64,000 nucleotides of DNA from Methylobacterium sp. Leaf112 (GCF_001423295.1 NZ_LMNG01000033.1:62001-126000), one strand, 5' to 3'. Shown: positions 27,334-37,512, counted from the first letter of the stretch. Program-made: numbers and translations. The notes: generated from the letters alone by a model not told the origin.

Positions 27334-30300
27334 ATGGCCGGCACCCTCGCACTTGTCCTCGCCCCGACGAGCGATACGGGCCTTCCGCTCGATGGGCTCA
27401 CCCGGCGCAACGGCGTCGATGTCGGCATCGTCGGCCTCAATCTCCTTGGTGGTCCGATCACGATCTTCGACGATCGCGACAACAGCGGCACCCCCGGGAC
27501 CGGCGAGATCCTCGCGACCGTTCCGGCGGGACTCCTCGGCACCTCACTCTCGTCCGTGCGCCTCAACTTGTCGGAGGGCACGCACAACCTGCGTGCAACC
27601 CAGAGCGCGACCCTGCTCGGCATCACCACGACGACGACGTCGTTGGCGCTTCCCGTCCGCGTCGACACCACCGGACCGACCATCGTCTCGGTCAACCAGC
27701 TCGATACCCTCGATCCCCTGGGTCTTCTCGATCTCGTCGGTGTGCTGCGCTACGAGGTCACCTTCTCGGAGCCTGTGCTCGGCCTCACGGCCAACCTCTT
27801 CCAGGCGACGGGAACGCTGCCGGGCATCCACCTCGTCACCCTCCTCCCGACCCTGAGCCCCAACACCTACATCGTCAGCGTCGGCCTCGGCCTCGACGGC
27901 GTCAGCCTCGACCGGCGCGCCGGCACCCTGGGTCTCGCGCTCAATCCGTCGAATCTCTCGGGCGTGACGGACCTTGCCGGCAACGGCCTGCGCGGCGCCG
28001 ATTTCGCTCTTCTCGCCCCGGTCAACATCGGTCCGGCGCGTGAGACTGCGACGGCCGACTTCAACGGCGACGGGCTCGGGGATGCGGCCTTCCTCGTCAA
28101 CAACACCGTGGTGGTGACGCGGGGCACCGGCACCGGTTCGCTCGGTGCGACCCAGACCGTGACCATCGCGGCGGGGCAGAACACCATCGCGACGGGCGAC
28201 ATCACGGGCGATGGCCTCGCCGATATCGTCACCGCCGGCAATGGCACGGTTCAGATCCTGAAGCAGGGCACCGACGGCACCTTCACGGTCACCAGCCGCG
28301 CGACCGCGAACGCGGACGGCGCCTTGATCGCCGACGTCAACGGCGATGGCTACGCCGACCTCGTCGTGAAGGGTCTCGCGGGCGGCACCGCCACCGTGCT
28401 GACGAACAACGGCACCGGAACCTTCAGCGCCGGGACGGCACAATCCTTCGGGGTCCGCCCCGATGCCTTCGTGGCCGCCGACTTCAATGGAGACGGTCGC
28501 ATCGATCTCGCGGCCCTGGCGGACAACGGCACCCAGATCGCGGTTCTCACCCAGGCGGCCAACGGCACGTTCGCACGCTCGACCCTGACCGTCGGCGCCA
28601 GCGCCGGCGGCCTTGCGGCCGGCGACCTCAATGGCGACGGCCGGGCCGAGATCGTCTCGTCCGGCACGGGCGGCACCCTCGAGATTCGCGGCAGCTCCGC
28701 CGCCGGGACGATCCAGACGACCCTTCAGGCCGGGGCGGCCGCCACGGATATCCGCATCGGCGACACCAACGGCGACGGTCGCCAGGACATCCTCTACGCC
28801 GGCGCGGACGGCAATGTGCGGGTCGTCTACGGCGACGGCGCCGGCAACTTCTCCGCCCCGGTCATCCTCGAGACCCAGGCTGGCCTCGGCGCCCTCGCCC
28901 TCCTCGACATCAACGGCGACGGCCGCCAGGATCTCGCCCTGGCGAGCGGCACCACCGGCACCCTGCAGGTCGGCACCGGCATTCCGGTCGCGGGTGTGCT
29001 CGGCTCCGTCTACAACCTCGTCGCGCCGGGGCCCGTTCAGACGGTCACCGCCGTGCGGGTGGCAGGCGACAACGTGGTCAACATCGCTGAGGCGGCCGCC
29101 GGAACCGTCCCCGTCACCGGGACCCTCGCGGGGCCGCTCGGCGCGGGCGAGACCCTGGCCGTCCGTCTCGGCGGCACCGTGACGCCGCTCACGGGTGCCA
29201 CGGTCGTGACGGCGAACGGCGTCACGACCTTCTCGGGCATCATTCCGGTCCTGCAGGCGTCCGGCGACGTCAGCGTCCTCGTCCAGCGGACCGACGGCGC
29301 CACCTCCGCCGCCCTGAGCCAGGCGGTTACCGTCGATCTCGTGAGGCCCACCCTCTTGAGCGTCACCTCACCGGACGCCGCGTTGACCAAGGACACGGTG
29401 ATCGATTTCACCCTGACCTTCTCCGAGGCCGTCACCGGCCTGACCGCGGCCAATCTCGGTCTCACGGGTACGGCCGTCACCACGACCCCCGGGGGCCTCG
29501 TTCCCACCGTCGTGACGGCGGATGGCGGGCGCACCTACACGGTCACGGTTCCGGCCGCCACCGCCGAAGGCACACTCGGCCTCACCTTCAACCCCGCCGG
29601 GATCGTCGATGCCGCCGGCAACGCCCTGCCGGGCGTGTCCGCGCCCGTCGGCCCCATCCTCACCCTCGATCGCACCGCGCCGGTCCTGTCCGTCCAGCCC
29701 ATCGCCGGGAACGGCGTCCTCTCCCAGGCCGAACTCGCTGCCGGCGTGGTTCTCGAAGGGACTGCGGCCGGTCTCGCCGCCGGCGCCACCGTGACGGTGA
29801 CCATCACCAACGGCGCCGGCACCGCGGTTCTCACCACGACTGCAGCCGTGATCGACGGCGCTTTCGCCCTGCCGCTGGCGGCGGGGGCGGGCACGGCCCT
29901 GACGGACGGATCCTATGCCGTTTCCGTCAGCGCCACCGATGCCGCGGGCAACGTCGCCATCCCGGCGCTCGCCAATCTCACCATCGATCTCACCGCCGAT
30001 GCCGGCACACCCTTCACCCTCGGCGTCAACGGCGGCCTGCCTGTCGGTGCCGGCGTGATCGCCGCCGTGCCGGTGGCGGTGAGCGGTCTCGATGCGGGCG
30101 CCATCGCCGCCGTCACCTTCACGGATGTGAACGCAAATACGGTCACCGCCACCCTGGGGTCGAACGGCAGCGCCCTGGTTAACCTCTCCGGCCTCCTTGG
30201 TCCGGTCACCTCGTCGATCGTGCTCACCGATCCGGTGGGCAACACCGCGCCCCTCACGGGCCCGGCCCTGACAATCGATCTCATCGCCCCCGTCGGCACG

Positions 30301-33300
30301 GCTGTCCTCGGCGCTCGGGCGGCCGCAACGGTCTCGTTCGACGTGACCTTCCCCGAGACCGTCACGGGGCTCGACACAACCGACTTCCAGGTCGTCGGGA
30401 CCGGATCCATCGTCGGCACCGTCACCCAGGCGACAGCGAACGGAGCCGGCGGCTACACCGTCGTGGTCGGCAACCTCTCGGGTGCCGGAACCCTCGGCCT
30501 CGCCCTGTCCGCCAACGCGAACATCGTGGACACCGCCGGCAACCTCGCGACACTTTTCCCAGTCGTCCCGGTGTCCCTCGATCTCGTGCCACCGCCGAGG
30601 CCCGTCATCACGGGTCTGGTGAGCGACGGTGGTGGGGTTCCGAACGGTTTCCTCACGGTGGACACCACCCCGACCCTGTCCGGCACCACGGAGGCGGGAA
30701 GCACCGTCACGGTGACCTACAAGGGGCCCGGCGGAGCGACCGGGATCCTCGCGGCCACCGTCGATGGGGCCGGTAACTGGACGGCCACGGTGCCGACCGC
30801 CCTCGCCAATGGCGGCTACGCCTTCACGGCGACGGCCCAGGATCTCGCGGGCAATGTCAGCCTTCCCACTGCGCCGAAGGTCGTCACCATCGACACGCCG
30901 ACGGCTCTCCCCTTCACCCTCGCCATCGATTTCGACGGCAACATCATCAACCGAGCGGATGCGGCGGGCCTGTCCTATACCCTCGGCGGTCTGCCCCCCG
31001 GCGCCGTCCTGTCGGTGACCTTCACGGACGCGGACGGAACGCAAGCCGTGGTCCCGCTCGTCAACGGAGGCGGTACCCTCGATCTGTCGGCCCTCGACGG
31101 CCTCGTGACCTCGAGCCTCACCTATACGGTCCAGAACGGCATACCCGCAATTCTCGTCGGGCCGGGCGCGATCTTCGACACGGTGCTGCCGACCGTCCCG
31201 ACGATCCAGGGCTTCGCCTCCGCCGGGCCCGTCGCGGTGACGGCGACGAACGATCAGACCCCGATCCTCGTCGGCACCGGCGAAGCCGGGTCCATCGTCA
31301 CCGTGGTGGTCGGTGGACAAACCCTGACGGCGGAGGTCGACACCAGCGGCAACTGGCGCATCCCGGTGACCACGGCCCTCGGCGCCGGGACCGTGAGCCT
31401 GACCGCGACCGCACAGGACGCCGCCGGCAACGTCAGCGCCCCGTCCGTCGGCCTGCCCGTGACCATCGATCTCCTGGCCGACGGGGATGCGACACCCCTC
31501 AGCGTCACCCTGAATCTGCCGGCCGACCGCCTTCTCAATGCTTCGGAGGCCGCAGCCCTCGTCGGAACCGTCTCGGGCATCGATAGCGATGCCACCGCGA
31601 CGCTCACCTTCACGGGGCAGGGCGGAACCGTGTCCGTCGTCCTCACCAATGGACCGCTCCCGCCCGTCGACCTGTCCGGCCTCGGCGGGACCGTGACGGC
31701 GAGCGTCTCCGTGGTCGACCTTGTCGGCAACCGTGCGACCCTGCCGCTCGACCCCATCACCATCGATGCCGTGGCTCCGGCGGCCATCATCGTGGCCGAC
31801 CCGGCCGCCCCCGCCGGCGCCACGAGCCTCACCTACACGGTCACCTTCCCGGAGGCGGTGGCGAACCTCGACCGTACCGATTTCGTCCTCACGGGCTCCG
31901 GGACGGCGGCCGGTACGATCGTTTCCGCGACGGAGATCAACGGCACATATGTGGTCACGGTCGGCAATGTCACCGGGACAGGGTCCCTCGCCCTCGGGCT
32001 CGCGGGCTCGTCCAACATCGCGGATCTCGCCGGCAACGCCGCCATCGTGGCCCAGGCCGGTCTGCATCTCGTCAACGTCCCCGTGGTGGTCCAGCCGGGC
32101 GATCTACCCGTCATCGCCGCCATCACGGCCGATTCCGGCGCCCCTGGAGATTTCATCACCAACGATGCGGACCCCGTCGTCAGCGGCACCGCTCTGGCCA
32201 ACGGCACGATCACGCTGACCTATACGGATCAGGCCGGTGTGCCGGCCAGCGTGACCGTGCGGGCCAATGGCAGCGGCGAATGGTCGGTCCCGCTGCCGTC
32301 CCTCGGCGACGGCACCTATGCGCTGACGGCGACCCTCACGGACGCCTTCGGCAACGTGCTCGGCACCTCCGCCAGCCGTCCCCTGGTGATCGATACCGTC
32401 GCCGATGCGGGCTTGCCGGTCAGCCTCGCCGTGTCCGCCACCGCCGATGGCGTGATCGACGCGACCGAGGCGACCATGGTCTCCTACACGGTGGCCGGCC
32501 TCGACGTCGGCAGCACGGCCATCGTCCGCTTCGCCCTCGGCGCATTGGTCAAGGACGTTCCGATCTCTGCCGACGGTACCTTCATGGTCGATCTGTCCGG
32601 CTTCGACGGAACGGTCGCCACCAGCCTGATCGTCACCGATCCGGCGGCGAACACCGCGACAGTCGCGGGCAACGCCATCCGGGTCGAGACCACGCCGACG
32701 GCCCCGCCCATCATAACGGCCGTGGTCACCGACACCGGTACGCCCGGGGACGGGATCACCTACGACAACACGCCGGTCCTCACCGGCACGGCGGAGGCGA
32801 ATGCCGCAGTCCTGGTCACCGTGAGCGGGCCGGGCGGTGTCCAGACGATTCCGACCATCGCCACTGGCGGCGTCTGGAGCGTCACGGTGCCGACCCTCGT
32901 CGACGGCGCCTACACGGTGACCGCGTCGGCCACGGGTCCCAGCGGCCTGCCGAGCGCCAGCACGGCGCCGTTCGCCCTCACCATCGACACGAACGCGGAC
33001 GTGGTCCCCCTGGTGGCCGTGCAGTTCGCCTCCGGCGATACCCGCCTCGGCGCAAACGAGGCCGGTGCCGTGACCTTCGAACTCACGGGCCTCGACACCG
33101 GATCATCGGGAAGCATCCTGTTTACAGACGGCCGGACCACCGTCACGGTTCCGATCGCCGCCAACGGGACTTACACGGCCAATCTCTCGACCCTGTCCGG
33201 TTCCATCACGGCGGAGGTGGTTCTGGCCGATGTCGCCGACAATTCCACTAGGGCAAATCTCGCCCTGCCGGCGGGTCTGACCGTGGACGTGGTGGCTCCG

Positions 33301-36300
33301 CAGGGCACGGCCGTGGGCGATCCTTCCGGCGGCGTCACGGTGGCGAGCTTCACCTACGCGGTGACCTTCTCGGAGGCCGTCGCGAACGTCACGGCAGGTG
33401 ATTTCGCCCTGTCCGGCCCCCCCGGTCTCACCGGCGAGATCACGTCGGTGACGGGCTCCGGTGCAAGCTACGTGGTCACGGTGGCGGGCATCCAGGGAAC
33501 CGGGCTGCTGACCCTCGGCCTGGCATCCGACTCCGACATCGCCGATCTCGCCGGCAACCTCGCCACCCTGGTACCGGCCACCCGCCTCGTCACCGGCGTC
33601 GCTCCGGTCCAGCCGGTCATCACCGGCTACACCGTCGACACCGGCGTGCAGGGCGATGGCGTCACGTCCGACCAGGCTCCCACCCTGTCGGGTATTGGCT
33701 TGGCGAACGGGACCGTCACCATCACCGATACGGCGTCGCCCGGATCACCGTCCGTGCAGGCGACGGTCGCGGCGAACGGCACCTGGAGCGTCACGCTCCC
33801 GACCCAGTCGGACGGCGCCCACGCGTTCGTGGCGAGCCTCGCCGATGCGAACGGCGCCCCCATCGGGACGTCGGCGCCGCTTCCCCTGACCATCGACACC
33901 ACCGCCGATGGTGGTGCCGTCGCGACCCTGTCCGTGGATCCCGGCGGAGATCAGAGGATCGATGCCGCCGAGGCCGGAACCGTGGCCTTCACCGTGGCGG
34001 GCCTCGACCCGGACGCCATGGGAACGGTGACGTTCCGCGACGTCACCCATGGTCTGACGGTCATGGATGTCCGCAACGGGACCTACACCGTGGACCTGTC
34101 GAGCTTCGCCGGTCCGGTTTCCTCCGTCCTGGCCATTCAGGACGCCGCCGGGAACTCGATCACCCGTGACGGCACCGCGGTGGTCGTCGACGCGGTCGCT
34201 CCGATCGGGACCGCCATTCCGTCCACGCCGACGGACACCGGCGCCACCGGGTTCACCTACACGGTGACCTTCCCGGAAACGGTCCTCGACGTGACCCTGG
34301 ACGACTTCGTCCTCGCGAGCACCGGGACCGCGGCGGGGCGGATCGTCTCCGTCAGCGGCACCGGCGGCACCTATGTGGTGTCGGTGCTGGACGTGACCGG
34401 CACCGGTACCCTGTCGCTCGGCCTCGCCGGCACTTCGGACATCGCGGACGGGTTCGGCAACGGCGCCACCCTGTCGGCGACGTCGCGATCGGTGGCGATC
34501 GGCGCCACCCCGCCACCGGCGCCGACCTTCATCACCGGCTATGACGTGGATAGCGGCATCCCCGGCGACGGCATCACGCGCGACACCACCCCGATCCTCT
34601 CGGGGACCGCCGCGCCGGGTGGCACCGTCACGGTCGTCTACGTCGAGGCCGGCGTGCCGAAATCCGTGACCGGTCCGGTGGACGGCACCGGTCAATGGAC
34701 CCTCGCGATCCCAACCCTGACCGATGGCAGCTACAGCTTCACGGCGTCGGCGGTCACGGCCGCGAACGTTCCCTCCGGAACGTCCGTGCCCCTGGCTCTG
34801 ACCATCGACACCATCGCGGATGCGGTGCCGGCCGTGTCGCTCAGCGTGAACGGCCCAGCGGGCGGTAGCCTGACCCCGGCCCAGGCGGCGGCCGTAGGAT
34901 TCACGGTCGCGGGCCTCGACGCCGGCTCCTCCGCCCTGGTCACCTTCACCGACGGGTCGAATACGGTGCGGGTCAACGCCGGGGCGGACGGCACCTATCA
35001 AGCCGACCTGTCGGGACTGACCGGAACCGTCACCTCCACCTTCGCGGTCTCCGATACTGCCGGCAACACCGCATCGGGCAGCGGCAACAGCCTCGTCATC
35101 GGTCAGACCGGCACAAACCCCCAGAACCCCAACCCGCAGAACCCCAACCCACAGAATCCGAATCCTCAAGACCCCAATCCCCAAGATCCGACGACTCCCC
35201 CGATCGTGCCTCCCGGCACGGGCACGGAGCCCGGTCAGAACGCTCCGCCCTCCGTCGTCGCCCCGGTGGTCGTCGGCCTCCAGCCCGACACGGGTGTTCC
35301 CGGCGACGGCATCACCAGCGATCCGACGCCGACCGTGACGGGAACCGGTACGCCCGGTGCCCTGGTCACGGTGACCTACACCGACGGGACCGGCCCCCGC
35401 ACCGTCACGGTGCCGGTCGGTGCCGACGGCAGCTTCACGGCGCCGCTGCCGAATCTGGCCGATGGGAACTACAGCGTGGTCGCCGCAGGGCGTGACGCGG
35501 CGGGCAATGTACTGCAGGCCGGCCAGCCCTTCACCGTCGTCGTCGACACGGTGGCGGATACCGGCCCGGCCGTCGCCCTCAGCATCGAGCCGACTGCGGA
35601 CGGGGTGATCAACGCCCGGGAGGCCATCGACACGGCCTACACCGTGTCCGGCCTCGATGCCGCAGCGGTCGCCCTGGTGACGTTCACGGACGGGACGCAC
35701 GCGCTCACCACCCGGGTCACCGCCGATGGACGCTACGCCGTCGACCTGACGGGCCTGAATGGGCCGGTGACGAGCGCCGTGCTCGCCACCGACGCCGCTG
35801 GGAACGAAGCCCGGGCCACCGGCAACGCCGTGACCCTCGACACCGTCGGCCCCGCCGCTCCGGTGGTCACGGGCTTCACCGAGGATACGGGACTCGTCGG
35901 CAACGGCGTCACCGCCGATACGACGCCGACGCTTCTCGGCGCCGCCGAGCCCGGCAGCACCGTGTTCATCGCCTATGAGACGCAGGGCGGACCCCGGACG
36001 GCCACGGTGGTGGCGGGAACCGACGGTCTCTGGAGCGTCGAACTGCCGCCGTTGCCGGAGGGAAGCTACGCCTTCACGGCCAGCGCGACTGATGCGGCGG
36101 GCAACCGCGGTCCGGCCTCGATCCCCTACGGCCTCACCATCGATCCGCGCGACGCCGGACCGGTGGGAAGCGGTGGCGGGAATGCGACGGACGGCGGCAA
36201 CCTCGCGCCCACACCGGTTTCGGATGGGATCGCGACCGCGACCCACGCGGCTGCGGTGATCGGCAACGTGCTCGCCAACGATACCGACCCCAACGCGGGT

Positions 36301-37464
36301 GACAGCCTGCACGTCACCGCCGTGCGGTTTGCCAGCGGCATCACCGTGGCGGTCCCGGCGGACGGTACGACCACGATCCTCGGCGAGCACGGGACGCTGC
36401 ACATGGCGGCCGATGGCAGCTACAGCTACCAGGCCATCGGTTCGAGCAACCTCGGTGCCGGCGGGCAGTACACCGAAGTCTTCACCTACACGGTCTCGGA
36501 TGCGAAAGGCTTGTCCACTTCGGCGGGGCTTTCCGTCTCCCTTGGCAGCGCGGTTCCGCCACAGAATCTCGCGTTCGGCTTCGCCTTCAGCGAGGCGCGG
36601 GTCGACCTGAAGGGGGAAACCCTGGTTCTCACGGCCCCCGACGGGACCCAGCACGACCTGAATGGAATCGGGACCTTGACCTTCACCGACGGGTCGATCC
36701 GGCAGAACGACGGGCACGGAGTGGTGGACGACGTCTGGTACCTGTCGCACAACCTCGATGTCTGGGCGGCGAAGATGGACGCCGACACCCATTACGCCAC
36801 GTATGGCTGGCAGGAGGGGCGAGACCCCAACGCCTACTTCTCGACCCTCGAATACCTCGGCACGAACACGGATGTCGCGGCTGCCGGCCTGAACCCCCTC
36901 GAACACTACGTTACGTACGGCGAGCGGGAAGGGCGCAGCCCCAGCGCGCATTTCTCGGCGGATGCCTACCTCTCCCTTAACCCGGATGTGGCGGCGCACG
37001 GTGACAACGCCCTGGAGCATTACTTCCAGTACGGGCGCGGCGAGGGCCGGAACGTTCAGGAGGGGGAGAACGACCGCGGCCATACCGGGGCCTTCGATCC
37101 AGGATTCTACCTCACGCAGAACCCCGACGTTGCCGCAGCGGCGGCCGCGGCTGCGCCCCTGACCGTCACCCCGTCGGACTACGCCTTCCGGCATTACCTG
37201 AACTACGGCGCCGACGAGGGGCGCGCTCCGAACGCCCTGTTCGACCCGGGCGCCTATCTCACCGCCTACACGGACGTGGCGGAGGCGGGCCTCAATCCCC
37301 TCCTTCACTACGAGGAGTTCGGCTGGCGCGAGGGGCGCAACCCCGGCCCGGCTTTCGACACCAACGCCTATCTCGAAAACAACCCTGACGTGGTGGCCGC
37401 CAATATCGATCCGCTCCAACATTTCCTCGATTACGGGATGAAGGAGGGACGCCTGCCGGGTTGA
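27334..37464 (+). CDS. Giant Ig-repeat surface/adhesin-like protein, putative type I secretion substrate
   Basis: About 3,376 residues. There is no Sec signal, which fits type I export by the divergent operon. In order: a short N-terminal domain and one Ig-like unit (1-215); seven FG-GAP/VCBS-type repeats (about 243-552) with the Ca-binding core D-x-N-G-D-G; a long array of Ig-like domains (about 570-2940) with repeated VDTTAD-, GLDAGS- and AGN-type ends; a NPQNP linker near 2595-2620; a VCBS/cadherin-like domain (about 2956-3070, VLANDTDPNAGDSLHV); and six C-terminal repeats of the form YLxxNPDVAAxGxxPLxHYxxYGxxEGR (3130-3376). No RTX GGxGxDx nonapeptides were found. The start at 27334 has GGGA 7 nt upstream. 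The likely role is adhesion or biofilm. It is very acidic and poor in Cys and Lys. Confidence 0.88.
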   Translation: MAGTLALVLAPTSDTGLPLDGLTRRNGVDVGIVGLNLLGGPITIFDDRDNSGTPGTGEILATVPAGLLGTSLSSVRLNLSEGTHNLRATQSATLLGITTTTTSLALPVRVDTTGPTIVSVNQLDTLDPLGLLDLVGVLRYEVTFSEPVLGLTANLFQATGTLPGIHLVTLLPTLSPNTYIVSVGLGLDGVSLDRRAGTLGLALNPSNLSGVTDLAGNGLRGADFALLAPVNIGPARETATADFNGDGLGDAAFLVNNTVVVTRGTGTGSLGATQTVTIAAGQNTIATGDITGDGLADIVTAGNGTVQILKQGTDGTFTVTSRATANADGALIADVNGDGYADLVVKGLAGGTATVLTNNGTGTFSAGTAQSFGVRPDAFVAADFNGDGRIDLAALADNGTQIAVLTQAANGTFARSTLTVGASAGGLAAGDLNGDGRAEIVSSGTGGTLEIRGSSAAGTIQTTLQAGAAATDIRIGDTNGDGRQDILYAGADGNVRVVYGDGAGNFSAPVILETQAGLGALALLDINGDGRQDLALASGTTGTLQVGTGIPVAGVLGSVYNLVAPGPVQTVTAVRVAGDNVVNIAEAAAGTVPVTGTLAGPLGAGETLAVRLGGTVTPLTGATVVTANGVTTFSGIIPVLQASGDVSVLVQRTDGATSAALSQAVTVDLVRPTLLSVTSPDAALTKDTVIDFTLTFSEAVTGLTAANLGLTGTAVTTTPGGLVPTVVTADGGRTYTVTVPAATAEGTLGLTFNPAGIVDAAGNALPGVSAPVGPILTLDRTAPVLSVQPIAGNGVLSQAELAAGVVLEGTAAGLAAGATVTVTITNGAGTAVLTTTAAVIDGAFALPLAAGAGTALTDGSYAVSVSATDAAGNVAIPALANLTIDLTADAGTPFTLGVNGGLPVGAGVIAAVPVAVSGLDAGAIAAVTFTDVNANTVTATLGSNGSALVNLSGLLGPVTSSIVLTDPVGNTAPLTGPALTIDLIAPVGTAVLGARAAATVSFDVTFPETVTGLDTTDFQVVGTGSIVGTVTQATANGAGGYTVVVGNLSGAGTLGLALSANANIVDTAGNLATLFPVVPVSLDLVPPPRPVITGLVSDGGGVPNGFLTVDTTPTLSGTTEAGSTVTVTYKGPGGATGILAATVDGAGNWTATVPTALANGGYAFTATAQDLAGNVSLPTAPKVVTIDTPTALPFTLAIDFDGNIINRADAAGLSYTLGGLPPGAVLSVTFTDADGTQAVVPLVNGGGTLDLSALDGLVTSSLTYTVQNGIPAILVGPGAIFDTVLPTVPTIQGFASAGPVAVTATNDQTPILVGTGEAGSIVTVVVGGQTLTAEVDTSGNWRIPVTTALGAGTVSLTATAQDAAGNVSAPSVGLPVTIDLLADGDATPLSVTLNLPADRLLNASEAAALVGTVSGIDSDATATLTFTGQGGTVSVVLTNGPLPPVDLSGLGGTVTASVSVVDLVGNRATLPLDPITIDAVAPAAIIVADPAAPAGATSLTYTVTFPEAVANLDRTDFVLTGSGTAAGTIVSATEINGTYVVTVGNVTGTGSLALGLAGSSNIADLAGNAAIVAQAGLHLVNVPVVVQPGDLPVIAAITADSGAPGDFITNDADPVVSGTALANGTITLTYTDQAGVPASVTVRANGSGEWSVPLPSLGDGTYALTATLTDAFGNVLGTSASRPLVIDTVADAGLPVSLAVSATADGVIDATEATMVSYTVAGLDVGSTAIVRFALGALVKDVPISADGTFMVDLSGFDGTVATSLIVTDPAANTATVAGNAIRVETTPTAPPIITAVVTDTGTPGDGITYDNTPVLTGTAEANAAVLVTVSGPGGVQTIPTIATGGVWSVTVPTLVDGAYTVTASATGPSGLPSASTAPFALTIDTNADVVPLVAVQFASGDTRLGANEAGAVTFELTGLDTGSSGSILFTDGRTTVTVPIAANGTYTANLSTLSGSITAEVVLADVADNSTRANLALPAGLTVDVVAPQGTAVGDPSGGVTVASFTYAVTFSEAVANVTAGDFALSGPPGLTGEITSVTGSGASYVVTVAGIQGTGLLTLGLASDSDIADLAGNLATLVPATRLVTGVAPVQPVITGYTVDTGVQGDGVTSDQAPTLSGIGLANGTVTITDTASPGSPSVQATVAANGTWSVTLPTQSDGAHAFVASLADANGAPIGTSAPLPLTIDTTADGGAVATLSVDPGGDQRIDAAEAGTVAFTVAGLDPDAMGTVTFRDVTHGLTVMDVRNGTYTVDLSSFAGPVSSVLAIQDAAGNSITRDGTAVVVDAVAPIGTAIPSTPTDTGATGFTYTVTFPETVLDVTLDDFVLASTGTAAGRIVSVSGTGGTYVVSVLDVTGTGTLSLGLAGTSDIADGFGNGATLSATSRSVAIGATPPPAPTFITGYDVDSGIPGDGITRDTTPILSGTAAPGGTVTVVYVEAGVPKSVTGPVDGTGQWTLAIPTLTDGSYSFTASAVTAANVPSGTSVPLALTIDTIADAVPAVSLSVNGPAGGSLTPAQAAAVGFTVAGLDAGSSALVTFTDGSNTVRVNAGADGTYQADLSGLTGTVTSTFAVSDTAGNTASGSGNSLVIGQTGTNPQNPNPQNPNPQNPNPQDPNPQDPTTPPIVPPGTGTEPGQNAPPSVVAPVVVGLQPDTGVPGDGITSDPTPTVTGTGTPGALVTVTYTDGTGPRTVTVPVGADGSFTAPLPNLADGNYSVVAAGRDAAGNVLQAGQPFTVVVDTVADTGPAVALSIEPTADGVINAREAIDTAYTVSGLDAAAVALVTFTDGTHALTTRVTADGRYAVDLTGLNGPVTSAVLATDAAGNEARATGNAVTLDTVGPAAPVVTGFTEDTGLVGNGVTADTTPTLLGAAEPGSTVFIAYETQGGPRTATVVAGTDGLWSVELPPLPEGSYAFTASATDAAGNRGPASIPYGLTIDPRDAGPVGSGGGNATDGGNLAPTPVSDGIATATHAAAVIGNVLANDTDPNAGDSLHVTAVRFASGITVAVPADGTTTILGEHGTLHMAADGSYSYQAIGSSNLGAGGQYTEVFTYTVSDAKGLSTSAGLSVSLGSAVPPQNLAFGFAFSEARVDLKGETLVLTAPDGTQHDLNGIGTLTFTDGSIRQNDGHGVVDDVWYLSHNLDVWAAKMDADTHYATYGWQEGRDPNAYFSTLEYLGTNTDVAAAGLNPLEHYVTYGEREGRSPSAHFSADAYLSLNPDVAAHGDNALEHYFQYGRGEGRNVQEGENDRGHTGAFDPGFYLTQNPDVAAAAAAAAPLTVTPSDYAFRHYLNYGADEGRAPNALFDPGAYLTAYTDVAEAGLNPLLHYEEFGWREGRNPGPAFDTNAYLENNPDVVAANIDPLQHFLDYGMKEGRLPG
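28063..28990 (+). repeat. Seven FG-GAP/VCBS-type coding repeats
   Basis: D-x-N/T-G-D-G cores are encoded near 28063, 28198, 28330, 28480, 28621, 28762 and 28906, spaced 132-150 nt (about 47 residues). They would form a calcium-binding beta-propeller in the giant protein. Confidence 0.85.
29690..36150 (+). repeat. Higher-order Ig-domain array (about 300-bp units)
   Basis: Three unit types of about 100 residues alternate. A starts P-x-I-T-G-x-x-x-D-T-G, B contains VAGLDxGSxAxVTFTDG, and C contains YTVTFPEAVxxVTxxDFxL and ends GLAGxSDIADxAGN. A units start near 30601, 31198, 32105, 32703, 33613, 34525, 35260 and 35860. A-B blocks are about 600 bp and A-B-C blocks about 910 bp. Confidence 0.85.
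35116..35190 (+). repeat. 15-bp tandem repeat encoding a Pro-Asn-Gln linker
   Basis: Five copies of a 15-bp unit encode NPQNP (last two NPQDP) with varied synonymous codons. They are followed by a Thr/Pro-rich stretch. This is an extended hinge between Ig blocks, not a CRISPR array. Confidence 0.9.
36724..37461 (+). repeat. Six C-terminal ~40-residue YLxxNPDV/HYxxYGxxEGR repeats
   Basis: Imperfect repeats built on YLxxNPDVAA, then PLxHYxxYG, then EGRxP; one copy has an Ala-rich insertion near 37135. Repeats like these end several alphaproteobacterial secreted proteins. They may form the export signal region or a surface-binding module. Confidence 0.85.
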
Positions 37465-37482
37465 TCGGAGAATCATCCCCAA

Positions 37483-37512
37483 CGGCTCGGGGATAGGTCC
37501 ATCGCCGAGCCG
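37483..37512 (+). terminator. Hairpin after the giant gene
   Basis: CGGCTCGG (37483-37490) pairs with CCGAGCCG (37505-37512), 18 nt after the stop, with inner GAT/ATC pairing. No U tract. A further perfect ATGCTCG-ATG-CGAGCAT stem lies at 37588-37604 in A/T-rich sequence. Confidence 0.55.

Noticed and set aside
29368-32067. Second long antisense frame opposite the Ig repeats
   Set aside because: Same reason: low-complexity charged sequence mirrored from the repeats, with no ribosome-binding site.
35116-35190. Possible CRISPR-like or minisatellite array
   Set aside because: It is five 15-bp units in frame inside a protein linker, with no spacers.
33745-37482. Long open frame of over 1,200 codons on the minus strand, opposite the giant gene
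   Set aside because: It is the complement of a strongly coding, repeat-built plus-strand gene in G/C-rich DNA. Its sequence is Arg/Gly/His-rich with no domain, and the plus strand explains the repeats.
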